This document shows, in pieces, positions 39,100-47,893 of a stretch of 64,000 nt of DNA. The notes below the pieces were generated by a model. The model did not search any database. It had not been told where the DNA came from and saw only the letters and a program-made list of their open reading frames with translations. The translations under genes and the position numbers were made by a program. How positions within the stretch are numbered: the stretch's first letter is position 1; every line of letters starts with the position of its first letter. Origin of the DNA: Paulinella micropora (taxonomy: Eukaryota; Cercozoa; Imbricatea; Euglyphida; Paulinellidae); assembly GCA_019918135.1 (NCBI GenBank), contig WBZZ01002600.1:104501-168500 (forward strand), written 5' to 3'.

Positions 39100-41691
39100 T
39101 TAGAGCGCATTCTCCCTTAGTTGCTCGCTCAGCGGAAGCAGCAGAGACAAACGCATTTCTTTCCAGCTGGCATGGCTGTAGGGTTTGGAGAGAGCTTTCT
39201 CTACGTGAAGAGCCAAGCTTTGGCTTAGTAATGCAATATTCTGGTAAGCATAGGTGTCTTCCAGCACATAGCCTGACAGTCTCCGGCTTTGTTCCTTTTG
39301 AAACCAGAGACTGCCCTTGGAGTCTTCGTCTCTGAGAGATGCTAGACAACCCTTGAGCTCTGACACCAGCTTGTCCAGAGAAGGGTGCGCAGACCCGCCC
39401 CTGTAGGCGGCAGCCTCGACGCGCTCAAACAGAATCGAGGCGTAGTTTCCTAGCAGGCAGCGCACCCCGGCTCGATCGAACCAAGGTCGCGCGTAGGGCC
39501 AGCCACAAGTAGTGTGCCCCCAGGGGGCAGCCTGTGCGAGGATTGAAAGGGGCTGATCCGAACGCGCTGCGTCGCCTAGCAGCCCCGAACAAACAAGGAA
39601 CGTCCACAGCTCGGCGGAGGCCCAGTCGGGCGCGGCTCGGCATTCGCTATCCAGCTGCTGCTGCTGCTGCCAGCTCCGCCGCGCCCTAGAACGGCTCAGC
39701 GCAAACGAGAACTCCTTGACGGCGTAAGCGACCTCTCCGAGCGGCGAGAGGAACCGTCGCAGCAGCGAGAACCTGCCCCGCATCCCCCCGCGGGGCAGCA
39801 CTGGCCCGTGCGCGGGCGGCACCCACTGTGGCAAGGGAGCGGTTGTCTCTTCTGGAGCTCGTTCGGGGAGCCAGAATCTGCCACAGTAGAGCGGAGCGCC
39901 CAGCGAGCACAAGCCCCGCCACACCAGGCGCTGTAGCTCAATTAGCCCGGCCAGGTCCCGCCAGTCTTCCTGTGGCAGATATCCGTCTAGCCAAAAGGAG
40001 TAAAAAGAAAACTCCTTGACGTCAGCGACGCGCAGCCCCCTCCGCGCAAACAGGCGCTGGTAGGATTGGGCCCAGGCCCTTAGCCGCGCGCGTTCCGAGA
40101 ACTCGGCAGACCCCCCCGCAACTATTCTAGCACGCTGCTGCGTTAACGGGCTGGCCCACAGCGCTAAAGTTAAGCCCAGCCGTCGCGGCCCTCTTGCAGC
40201 ACCGACGTTGCGGTGCTGCAGGAGCTGTTCAAGCAGGGCGCCGGTCGGGTGTGCCCCGCACATGCTCGGCCCCCGTTCAACTAACGTAAGCTGCGCTGGT
40301 GCCAACAGGCGCAGTGCCACCAGGTCACCCTCGCTCGGCGGGTTTTGCAGGTCTACGTTGTGCAGTCTTAGTTTCAGAAAGGTGGGCATGGGCCCCCCGC
40401 GGGGGCACAGCGCTTGCTGCAGCCGTTCCAGTACCCCACTCCGCCATTGTCCCCAGCTCTCCGCGCCCGGGGCTTGGTACATGCCGCCGTCCCCTTTACA
40501 GTTGGCCACGTTCAGCGTGTAGGACTGCAGCGCTGGAATGCAGGTGATAACGCCCCCGGCATCCAGCCCGTCGAACACATCCTCGTCCAAAGCTAGCAAA
40601 AATTCAATCAGCTCCTCAGGAGGAACGGGGGGTTGCGCAGAAACGCGGCGCAGGCGCGGCCAGCAGACTTGCTGAGAACCCCAGAACAGCGCTAACGCGT
40701 TTTCTGGGCTGGCCACGTCGTCCTCAGCCCAAACCTCCAAATCTTCGAGCGTCGGGGCCAGCCCAGAGAACGCCTCCCCAAACAACCGAGGGTTGCTGCA
40801 TTGTACCAGGGCTAAGCGCCGCAGGGGGGGGACGGGGCCCGGCTGCGGCCACAAAGAGCCTACCCCCTGCGGCCCAAAGCGCAGGTAGCCCAGGCTGAGT
40901 TCTTGGACCCCCGACAGAAGCTCGCGGAGCACCGCTTCCGTTTGTGCTCCTGTCTCTGCCTGATCGTCCGCTTCGCTGTCGTAGTTCAGCTGCAGGGACA
41001 TAGCACGCAGCCGCCGCCTGGCCGCGGGGCCGTGCGCGACCCAAGCGCGCAGAACCTCCGCCGCCGCCCCCGAATCACACTCAACTGTCAAGTCGGTAAC
41101 GTGGTGGAACCAAGGAAGAGCTGATTGCAGCAAGCGCCGCTTACTCGCCGGGATGGGGATTATTGCCGGCAGGTTACTTGATTTGTAAATAAGCGTCAGC
41201 GACGTGTTCAGCTGCGGGTAGCAGTGCGCGCTCTCGGCGGCCGCCAGGACCTCATCGGTCACGTGCTCCGAAGAAGTCGAGTTGTCCAAGGCCAGGTGAA
41301 GCCAACGCTGTGGCCGTAAGTATACACTTAGCTCTTCTGCCCAGGCTTTGGAAGTCGCCAGGAGAGCTACTAGCTCTGCCTGAGACAAAAGCCCTACTCC
41401 GTGAGAAAAGAAAACTTCCTGCCAGCCGCTTAGGCCGACGACGGCCGCCAAGGTACAGCGGAACAGGCGGGGGCACACTGCCCCTGCAAAACGCACACCC
41501 GATCCCTGCCCGAAACGGCGGGTTGCGGTTTGAGCTTTTCTTGCGCGCCCCTGCCCCCCTAGTCCCCTGCCCCTTTCTTCCCCTCCCCCCCCGCCTCCCC
41601 CTCTCCCACCCCCCGTTCTTACCTTCCCACGACACCAACGGGGGAGAAGAGTGCCCCCCACCTTCGAGATATTAAATCCAACATTTTCCAT
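39100..41691 (-). CDS. F-box-like paralog, long form (863 aa)
   Basis: The longest member of the three-gene family. ATG 41691 opens a frame whose first ~85 residues are low-complexity (Gly/Arg from a poly-C tract), so the true start may be later. The F-box-like head is LSGWQEVFFSHGVGLLSQAE and TSKAWAEELSVYLRPQRWL. Family segments follow: LLQSALPWFHHVTDLTVECD, SLWPQPGPVPPLRRLAL, GEAFSGLAPTLEDLEVW and QVCWPRLRRVSAQPP. Then come WRGLCSLGAPLYCGRFWLPE, FSLLRRFLSPLGEVAYAV and the end module SGYVLEDTYAYQNIALLSQS. LRR-like solenoid plus F-box-like head suggests a ubiquitin-ligase substrate adaptor. The frame is continuous. Confidence 0.75.
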   Translation of the reverse strand: MENVGFNISKVGGTLLPRWCRGKVRTGGGRGGGGGGGEERGRGLGGQGRARKAQTATRRFGQGSGVRFAGAVCPRLFRCTLAAVVGLSGWQEVFFSHGVGLLSQAELVALLATSKAWAEELSVYLRPQRWLHLALDNSTSSEHVTDEVLAAAESAHCYPQLNTSLTLIYKSSNLPAIIPIPASKRRLLQSALPWFHHVTDLTVECDSGAAAEVLRAWVAHGPAARRRLRAMSLQLNYDSEADDQAETGAQTEAVLRELLSGVQELSLGYLRFGPQGVGSLWPQPGPVPPLRRLALVQCSNPRLFGEAFSGLAPTLEDLEVWAEDDVASPENALALFWGSQQVCWPRLRRVSAQPPVPPEELIEFLLALDEDVFDGLDAGGVITCIPALQSYTLNVANCKGDGGMYQAPGAESWGQWRSGVLERLQQALCPRGGPMPTFLKLRLHNVDLQNPPSEGDLVALRLLAPAQLTLVERGPSMCGAHPTGALLEQLLQHRNVGAARGPRRLGLTLALWASPLTQQRARIVAGGSAEFSERARLRAWAQSYQRLFARRGLRVADVKEFSFYSFWLDGYLPQEDWRDLAGLIELQRLVWRGLCSLGAPLYCGRFWLPERAPEETTAPLPQWVPPAHGPVLPRGGMRGRFSLLRRFLSPLGEVAYAVKEFSFALSRSRARRSWQQQQQLDSECRAAPDWASAELWTFLVCSGLLGDAARSDQPLSILAQAAPWGHTTCGWPYARPWFDRAGVRCLLGNYASILFERVEAAAYRGGSAHPSLDKLVSELKGCLASLRDEDSKGSLWFQKEQSRRLSGYVLEDTYAYQNIALLSQSLALHVEKALSKPYSHASWKEMRLSLLLPLSEQLRENAL

Positions 41692-42255
41692 TGTAAGAAG
41701 AGAAAAAAAAGAACAAAGGGTCAGACAAGAGAAGAGAAGAGGAGGGTGTGCCAGGGGGTGTCCCGTTTCTGCCCCAACGACCCCCTGGCCAAGCAGCTCG
41801 CGGTCGAGCTTTTTTCGCGCGCCCCTACCTTAGATTATCCCGCGCCCGGCCGGCGCGGTTCAAATGATATGACCAAAACATGAATTTGATATGATCGATT
41901 GGAGGCAATGTGCAAAAGTGCACTCCGACCTACCCCCCCCCCTTCCGACTCCCTGCCCCGAGCGGGGGTCGGGCCTGCTCCAGCAGGGGTTTGAGGGGCA
42001 GGGTGAGGGCCTGAGATGTGAGCGGGGCCTTTACTCTTTGTGTTGTTAGGTACACTTACCCTCCTCTTTTTACCTTTTTTTGTTATATAAATAGTTACTA
42101 AAACCATCTCCGAAGACGACAGAAAAAGAAAGAAACAGAACAAAAAAAGAAGAGAGAGAGAGGGAGAGAGGAGGGAGTGTATATTTTACGGAGTCGGAAA
42201 CGCTGGAAGCGGCCCTGCCAAGCTGGAGCTAAACCGACCCCAGCTGGAGCGCAGG
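41692..42255. other. Spacer with GATATGA motifs
   Basis: No gene. At 41862-41905 two GATATGA elements (AATGATATGACCAAAAC and TTTGATATGATCGATT) resemble one arm of hairpin R4. A CTGCTCCAGCAGGGG palindrome lies near 41970. It leads into the inverted repeat array. Confidence 0.4.
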
Positions 42256-42770
42256 TTGCCTGAGAGGGTGTTTTTGCGAGAAGGGGAGAGAAGTGCGACC
42301 CCGCCTACAGAAAAACCCCTGCTCGGGCGGGGTCGAGGGGTGCTCGGGCGGAGTGTGTCGCGCCCGCCTACAGAAACCCCTGCTCGGGCGGGGGTCGGGG
42401 GTTGCTCGGGCGGAGTGTCGAGGATTTTTTTTTTGAGTCAAAAAACATAAAGGTATAGCATAGGAAAAAATAAGGGAGGGGTGGTGCGACCCCGCCTACA
42501 GAAAAACCCCTGCTCGGGCGGGGTCGAGGGGTGCTCGGGCGGAGTGTGTCGCGCCCGCCTACAGAAACCACTGCTCGGGCGGGGTGTCGAGGCTTTTTTT
42601 TTTAGTCAAAAAACATAAAGGTATAGCACAGGAAAAAATAAGGGAGGGGGGGGGGTGCGACCCCGCCTACAGAAAAACCCCTGCTCGGGCGGGGTCGAGG
42701 GGTGCTCGGGCGGAGTGTGTCGCGCCCGCCTACAGAAACCCCTGCTCGGGCGGGGTCTTGGGGGGTATCG
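42256..42770 (-). repeat. Tandem repeat array, inverted arm
   Basis: About three units of the same sequence as the 43.2-44.2 kb array but in opposite orientation: TTTTGAGTCAAAAAACATAA, GGTATAGCA, GTGCGACCCCGCCTACAG, CCCCTGCTCGGGCGGGGTC. Units here are longer (about 170 bp) because the GC-rich half is doubled. Together with the other arm it forms a large interrupted inverted repeat. Confidence 0.85.
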
Positions 42771-43165
42771 TAAAAACGAGCTCTTTCCCTTTCCTTTTTC
42801 TCCTTATTCCACTTTCTTCCTTTTGTGAATTTAAGTTGCTAATTTCCTTGGCTCCGCCTCAGAGGAGGGGTCGGGGGCAGAGTGAAGGGTATCCGATTTC
42901 TTCACCCCCATCCTCTTTCCCAAGCCAAGAGGATTTATAAGCTTGGATTTCCAAGAGAAAAGAGAACAGAAAAAAAAGAGAAAGAGGATAAGTCTCAGCG
43001 TTGAGAAGTGCATGACGTGGGCTAGCAAGCGTCTCCTCCTCCCATTGGTGTTCCAACTGGGTGCGGGGGGGGGGGGAGTGAGAGTTGTCAGGGCTTTTGT
43101 TTGAGTAGGGGAATGTAACGGGTGCAGAGGGTGTGTACTTTGTATGTTTCTTGCTGAAAATAAAT
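42771..43165. other. Centre between the two repeat arms
   Basis: About 390 bases of unique sequence, AT-richer than its flanks, with a purine run (42955-42990) and a G run (43066-43076). No gene is seen. It would be the loop of the large inverted repeat. Confidence 0.5.
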
Positions 43166-44155
43166 CATCGACACCCCGCCCGAGCACCCCCCAACCCCCG
43201 CCCGAGCAGTGGTTTTTCTGTAGGCGGGGTCGCACCCCCCCCCCCCCTCCCTTATTTTTTCCTATGTTATACCTTTATGTTTTTTGACTCAAAAAAAAGC
43301 CTCGACACCCCGCCCGAGCACCCCCCGACCCCGCCCGAGCAGGGGTTTTTCTGTAGGCGGGGTCGCACCCCCCCCTCCCTTATTTTTTACTGTGCTATAC
43401 CTTTATGTTTTTTGACTCAAAAAAAAGCCTCGACACCCCACCCGAGCACCCCTCGACCCCGCCCGAGCAGGGTTTTTCTGTAGGCGGGGTCGCACCCCCC
43501 CCCCCCTCCCTTATTCTTTCCTATGTTATACTTTTATGTTTTTTGACTCAAAAAAAAAGCCTCGACACCCCGCCCGAGCACCCCCGACCCCGCCCGAGCA
43601 GGGTTTTTCTGTAGGCGGGGTCGCACCCCCCCCCCTCCCTTATTCTTTCCTATGTTATACTTTTATGTTTTTTGACTCAAAAAAAAGCCTCGACACCCCG
43701 CTTGAGCACCCCCCCCCGACCCCGCCCGAGCAGGGGTTTTTCTGTAGGCGGGGTCGCACCCCCCCCCCTCCCTTATTCTTTCCTATGTTATACTTTTATG
43801 TTTTTTGACTCAAAAAAAAGCCTCGACACCCCGCCCGAGCACCCCCCCCGACCCCGCCCGAGCAGGGGTTTTTCTGTAGGCGGGGTCGCACCCCCCCCTC
43901 CCTTATTTTTTCCTGTGCTATACCTTTATGTTTTTTGACTCAAAAAAAAAGCCTCGACACCCCGCCCGAGCACCCCTCGACCCCGCCCGAGCAGGGTTTT
44001 TCTGTAGGCGGGGTCGCACCCCCCCCCTCCCTTATTCTTTCCTATGTTATACTTTTATGTTTTTTGACTCAAAAAAAAAGCCTCGACACCCCGCCCGAGC
44101 ACCCCTCGACCCCGCCCGAGCAACCCCTCGACCCCCGCCCGAGCAGGGGTCGCAC
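43166..44155 (+). repeat. Tandem array of ~130-bp units (iteron-like)
   Basis: Seven to eight units. The landmark TTTTTTGACTCAAAAAA recurs with GACTC at 43286, 43414, 43545, 43674, 43807, 43937 and 44066 (spacing 128-133). Each unit has an AT-rich half (CCTATGTTATACTTTTATG) and a GC-rich half with the pair CCCGCCCGAGCA, CCCCGCCCGAGCAGGGG and TTTTTCTGTAGGCGGGGTCG. It ends about 300 bases before the replication genes. An origin of replication is a reasonable hypothesis. Confidence 0.85.
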
Positions 44156-44356
44156 AGGAAATCCCCCGGCCGCGGCGGCGCGTGTTGATATGGCTGAAAC
44201 AGCCACGTGATACGAGCGATTCTGGTAGTGCACAATGGTCCATTCTTGACCTGCTCCCCGGCGGTTTCGGGACAGTGTCCAAGTCATTCTTGGGTTTTAT
44301 TAAACCCAGGAAAGTGGACAAGAGCCGTAACAGAGCGCTTTGCCTTTTTTCTTTTG

Positions 44357-44365
44357 TATAAATAC
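44357..44365 (+). promoter_or_regulatory. TATA-like box before the replication genes
   Basis: TATAAATAC about 85-90 bases upstream of the ATG at 44449. It lies between the repeat array and the gene. Confidence 0.5.
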
Positions 44366-44448
44366 ATGGTCATTTCACGTGGAGTTGTCCGTGACAGCTA
44401 ACTTTTGATCTTTTTTTCTTGCGTAGGATTTTTCAAGGAAGAGCATTC

Positions 44449-45621
44449 ATGCCTAGAAAAAGCCGGGCCGCAAGGGACAACGATGAGGCTGACGAGGAAG
44501 AGACTCCGAAGACGCTCTTCACGTTAGGCCAACGCATGGAAAAGAAGGTTCTAACAAAGATCTCCATGCTAGAAAACCTCAATGAGTGGGAGCTGGCTGT
44601 CAACGCGCTGTTGGGGTCATGCGATCTTACTCGAAACCCTGTCGAGTACATGCCTGGCAAACATGACAAGAAGGGGAGGGCTTTTGGGGAAGGTTCGATT
44701 GGAAATGTTCCGAAATGGATAATGCGTCTTGTTTCTGGCTACTACTACGAATCGATCGACATAAGCAATGCCGCAGCTACTACTCTGGTACAGCTGGCCG
44801 ACAGAGAGCGTGCGAAAGTGCCGGCTCTGTTCCGCAAGTATGTGAACGGCGAGCGGGAATCCATGCAAAAGCTGTTGTTGGAGCAAATCGGCAGAGAGGA
44901 TACACCGGCTAACAGAAAGTGGGCCAAGAAGCAATTCAACTCGGTGATCAACCAGAAGCCTGTGCGGAGCGACTACCTGATCGATTGCCCGCTCATGCGC
45001 GACTGGTCGCAAGCTTGCAAGAGTTTAGGGGAGCAGCTCAAACGCTTTGATGTCTTTGCGGAGGTGTGGGCTTTGGTGGAGTCGCTCAGCGACAAACCCA
45101 ACAAGCTGGCTACCTTTGTCTCGTACGTCTATCAGCAAGAAGAACTGAAAATCATGATGGCTGTCATGGAGTACCTGCGCTCCCAGGCTCTTTACACCGG
45201 GGTTTACAAGTATGATGAACTACTTGTAGAAAGCAATGTACATAAGGGCGGGGAGCGTGTCTTCACGGGCGCGAGGCTGGCGAGCATTCAGGCTCACGTC
45301 AAGAATGTGCTGGGGCTTGACGTCGAGTTCCATAGCGACAGCTACCTGCCCACGATCGAAGATAATAAAAAGCTCTATGGCCCCGTTAATTTGAACAAGC
45401 TGGTCAATGATACAGAATGCTGTCGCGAGCTGCTGGTGCGCTATGGCTACGAGAACAAGCTACTGCGGTACGAGGGATTCATCCTAAAGCCTCATGCGGT
45501 CATTCCCGGTGTGTATGAATATTCGAGCGATTATATAACCTACACCGCGGAGGTGCTCGGGTCTTCGCTCTACTGCACCGACATGTCAGGTCGGGCAATG
45601 ACACTCTGGACAAATATTTAG
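44449..45621 (+). CDS. Replication-associated hypothetical protein
   Basis: 390 residues from ATG 44449 (MPRKSRAARDNDEADEEETP); the open frame extends upstream without an ATG. An acidic/basic head is followed by a helical body (EWELAVNALLGSCDLTRNP, FVSYVYQQEELKIMMAVMEY). It lies directly before the SF3 helicase on the same strand and resembles the N-terminal part of primase-helicase proteins only in position. It may be a separate protein, or this and the next gene may be parts of one replication gene interrupted once. The catalytic primase motif is not recognised. Confidence 0.6.
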   Translation: MPRKSRAARDNDEADEEETPKTLFTLGQRMEKKVLTKISMLENLNEWELAVNALLGSCDLTRNPVEYMPGKHDKKGRAFGEGSIGNVPKWIMRLVSGYYYESIDISNAAATTLVQLADRERAKVPALFRKYVNGERESMQKLLLEQIGREDTPANRKWAKKQFNSVINQKPVRSDYLIDCPLMRDWSQACKSLGEQLKRFDVFAEVWALVESLSDKPNKLATFVSYVYQQEELKIMMAVMEYLRSQALYTGVYKYDELLVESNVHKGGERVFTGARLASIQAHVKNVLGLDVEFHSDSYLPTIEDNKKLYGPVNLNKLVNDTECCRELLVRYGYENKLLRYEGFILKPHAVIPGVYEYSSDYITYTAEVLGSSLYCTDMSGRAMTLWTNI

Positions 45622-45650
45622 CTCGTGTACCGCATCCTTTCTTCCCGCTA

Positions 45651-47360
45651 ATGACTCAGTCGTCAATCCGCAGCGACTGGGTCAGCTTCCACAATTGCTC
45701 ATTTAACATCAAGACCTTGGAGTACCGTACCTGGGCTGACTTCAAGGAGAAAGGAGAGATGCCTCCGTTTACGGATCACTTTTATGACTTCGAAATAGAT
45801 TTTGCAAAATTGGCAGAAGCTGCAAACCACGGCGAAGAGTACCTTACTCCCCTTTGGTCGAACATGCTAAAGCTGCAGCCCAGCGAAGAAATGAGCTACA
45901 TGTTTGAAGTGTTGGTCGGAAGGCTCTTGTACGGCGTCGGAGAATTTGATAATTGGCAAGTCATGCCGTTTCTGATCGGGGACGGTGGGACGGGCAAAGG
46001 TACGGTCTTGGAGCTTATTGCGCTGATGAAGCCTTTGGGCAAGGTAGGGGTCATAAATAAAAACATGGAGGATAAGTTTGGCCTGGAAGGCCTTTATCGG
46101 AAGGAGCTTGTGATGTGTATGGACCTGCCACAAAACTTTGCGAGTGTTTTGGATCAGGCCACCATGCAAAGCTGTATCACAGGAGAGAACGTGGCAGTTT
46201 CTCGTAAGAACAAGACAGCCATCACAAGCCTGCGATGGAAGATTCCTATGATTGTGGGCGGAAACTGGGTCATGAATTACAACGATGAACAAGGGCAGTG
46301 GAAGCGACGACTTGCGCTGATACTTTGGCCTCAGACTCCCGGAAAAGTCCAATCTGATCTAAAAGAACGCATCGCTAGAAACGAGTTGCCCTACGTTCTG
46401 CTCCGCTGTATCGCTCGCTACCGGATTACTGTGCAAGAGAAACCGGGCGCTGACTTCTGGCGAGAGATAGCGCCCGACGAGCTCCGGCAGAGTCAGAAAT
46501 ACGTGGAAAGCCGCATGAACGTGCTGGCGCGGTTCCTGCACGAGGGGTCAAAGGAGCACGGGGTGATCCCAGATAAAGGACGCCTTACTCTGTGGGAAGA
46601 CTTTATCTCGGCGTATGAGGGGTACTTAAAGGAGCTGAAACAACCTACTTTGAAGGGGGCCGAAAATATCCCCCACAGCGCGCTGCGCCAAAATGATTTC
46701 GAGGTGTTTCCCCCGCGGACGGGCCTAGGCGCTGGCAGGGGTGCTCACAAGAAAGACGGGCGCGTCAACTACTGCGTATACTGCCCGCGCCGCAAGTCCG
46801 AGCTAGGACACGACTGCGACCCCACAGGAGTCTGTCGAGAAAGCCTGTGCCGGTATGTGAATTGTAAGAACAAGGGGCACAGGATTGCGGGCCGGCTCAA
46901 AGCGTATGGCATAGTAAATATGCGGATCGTACCGAAAGCCGAGTTCGACCAGTGGCTGATTGGCACTACGGAGGCCGACTCGGAATTGGGGCCCAGCGAG
47001 AGCCACAGCGAGAGCCTCAGCGAGAGCCTCAGCGTCAAGGAGTGGCAGGAAAGGGTTTTGACCTTGGCAGCGGCGCAAGAGAACACTGAAGATATAAGGC
47101 GCGCGATCGAAAAAATGTTAGAGGCGAATGGCAAGGCGGAGCGCAAGGCGGGGCGCAAGGCGGGGCGCAAGGCGGAGCGAAGGCACGTCTGCCAAATTGC
47201 TGGCGTCAAGAACTGGAGGGCCTTGAAAAAAAAGTACAAGGAAGCACAAAAGCGAAAAGGAGAGGAGCAACAGGCGCAGGGGTCTTCTTCCAAGAGGCCC
47301 CGACTGTCGGTCGAAGCTGCCCAGGAACGTGCGGAAAAGTACCCTTTGGATAAAAAATGA
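45651..47360 (+). CDS. SF3 (D5-type) helicase
   Basis: 569 residues. The SF3 core is plain: Walker A GDGGTGKGT (110-118), Walker B ELVMCMDLP (about 152-160), motif C KIPMIVGGNWVM (197-208) and an Arg finger region GQWKRRLAL (about 215-223). After it comes a Cys-rich block (YCVYCPRRKSELGHDC, CRESLCRYVNCKNKGH) likely to bind zinc. Next is a Ser/Glu repeat region, then a strongly basic KAERKAGRKAGRKAERRH tail. It is a DNA-replication helicase of the D5/P4-like class. It sits beside an iteron-like array, as expected for an origin-linked replication protein. A ~55-bp piece of its 3' end is duplicated near 50.66 kb. Confidence 0.85.
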   Translation: MTQSSIRSDWVSFHNCSFNIKTLEYRTWADFKEKGEMPPFTDHFYDFEIDFAKLAEAANHGEEYLTPLWSNMLKLQPSEEMSYMFEVLVGRLLYGVGEFDNWQVMPFLIGDGGTGKGTVLELIALMKPLGKVGVINKNMEDKFGLEGLYRKELVMCMDLPQNFASVLDQATMQSCITGENVAVSRKNKTAITSLRWKIPMIVGGNWVMNYNDEQGQWKRRLALILWPQTPGKVQSDLKERIARNELPYVLLRCIARYRITVQEKPGADFWREIAPDELRQSQKYVESRMNVLARFLHEGSKEHGVIPDKGRLTLWEDFISAYEGYLKELKQPTLKGAENIPHSALRQNDFEVFPPRTGLGAGRGAHKKDGRVNYCVYCPRRKSELGHDCDPTGVCRESLCRYVNCKNKGHRIAGRLKAYGIVNMRIVPKAEFDQWLIGTTEADSELGPSESHSESLSESLSVKEWQERVLTLAAAQENTEDIRRAIEKMLEANGKAERKAGRKAGRKAERRHVCQIAGVKNWRALKKKYKEAQKRKGEEQQAQGSSSKRPRLSVEAAQERAEKYPLDKK

Positions 47361-47616
47361 GTAAGAACCAGAACAACCAGGATGTTCAAGAGGTAAGTTT
47401 TTGGATATATTCATGCTCATTTTTATCCAAAGGCCTGCTACTGCTTTCTTGCAGCATCAGCATTTTCGAAACCCACTTATGCCTCCTTCCCTGTGTGTGT
47501 TGCAGGCGCACGCTGGATTTCCGTGCGCCAGACAGTGGCAGTGCAGCCAGCGCACTGCCACTCGGCGTGGTTCTGTCAAAGGGCTTTGGCAGGAGACTAG
47601 CAAGTATTTTGTCTAG
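47357..47616 (+). CDS. Possible small spliced gene
   Basis: Begins ATGAGTAAGAACCAG, overlapping the helicase stop by four bases. At 47393 there is a consensus donor GTAAGT and at 47454 an acceptor TTTCTTGCAG behind a pyrimidine run, giving a 62-base intron. Splicing would join exon 1 (47357-47392) in frame to 47455-47616, for about 65 residues (HQHFRNPLMPPSLCVLQA, QWQCSQRTATRR). Unspliced, the frame runs on to 47719. No family is recognised. Spliceosomal introns are known in several giant viruses. Confidence 0.3.
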
Positions 47617-47893
47617 CTTCATTAAATTAGTTTTTTTTTCTTTCATGCACACAATTCTTTACCCCACCCGAGGGGTGGTCCTTGAGTTGAAGAAGAGACC
47701 AGCGTGGGCACGCGCATGAGCAGGGGCGAGGCACCCCCCCCCCCTCCTCCCTTCTGCCCCGCTCAGTCCCACGCAGGCGAGGCCGGGATACGGCCTGAGC
47801 AGGGGCAATAGTGCTAGGTCCTGCCGGGCAGTGCTACAACACAAAAAACTTGTATTTAATAATAAAACTCTCCAGTCCGCAAAGCAGAGCTGG

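Noticed and set aside
43166-44155. CRISPR array
   Set aside because: Units are ~130 bp and repeat along their whole length; there are no distinct spacers and no cas genes, and the context is eukaryote-like.
42584-44235. Repeated ~85-residue frames (DSKKSLDTPPEHP-type) in the tandem array
   Set aside because: The same 130-bp unit read in rotating frames; no start signals, and the array is better explained as a DNA-level repeat.
44449-47360. Polinton or virophage-type replication module
   Set aside because: The SF3 helicase would fit, but no capsid, protease, integrase or packaging ATPase is visible within the window, so the wider large-virus reading is preferred.
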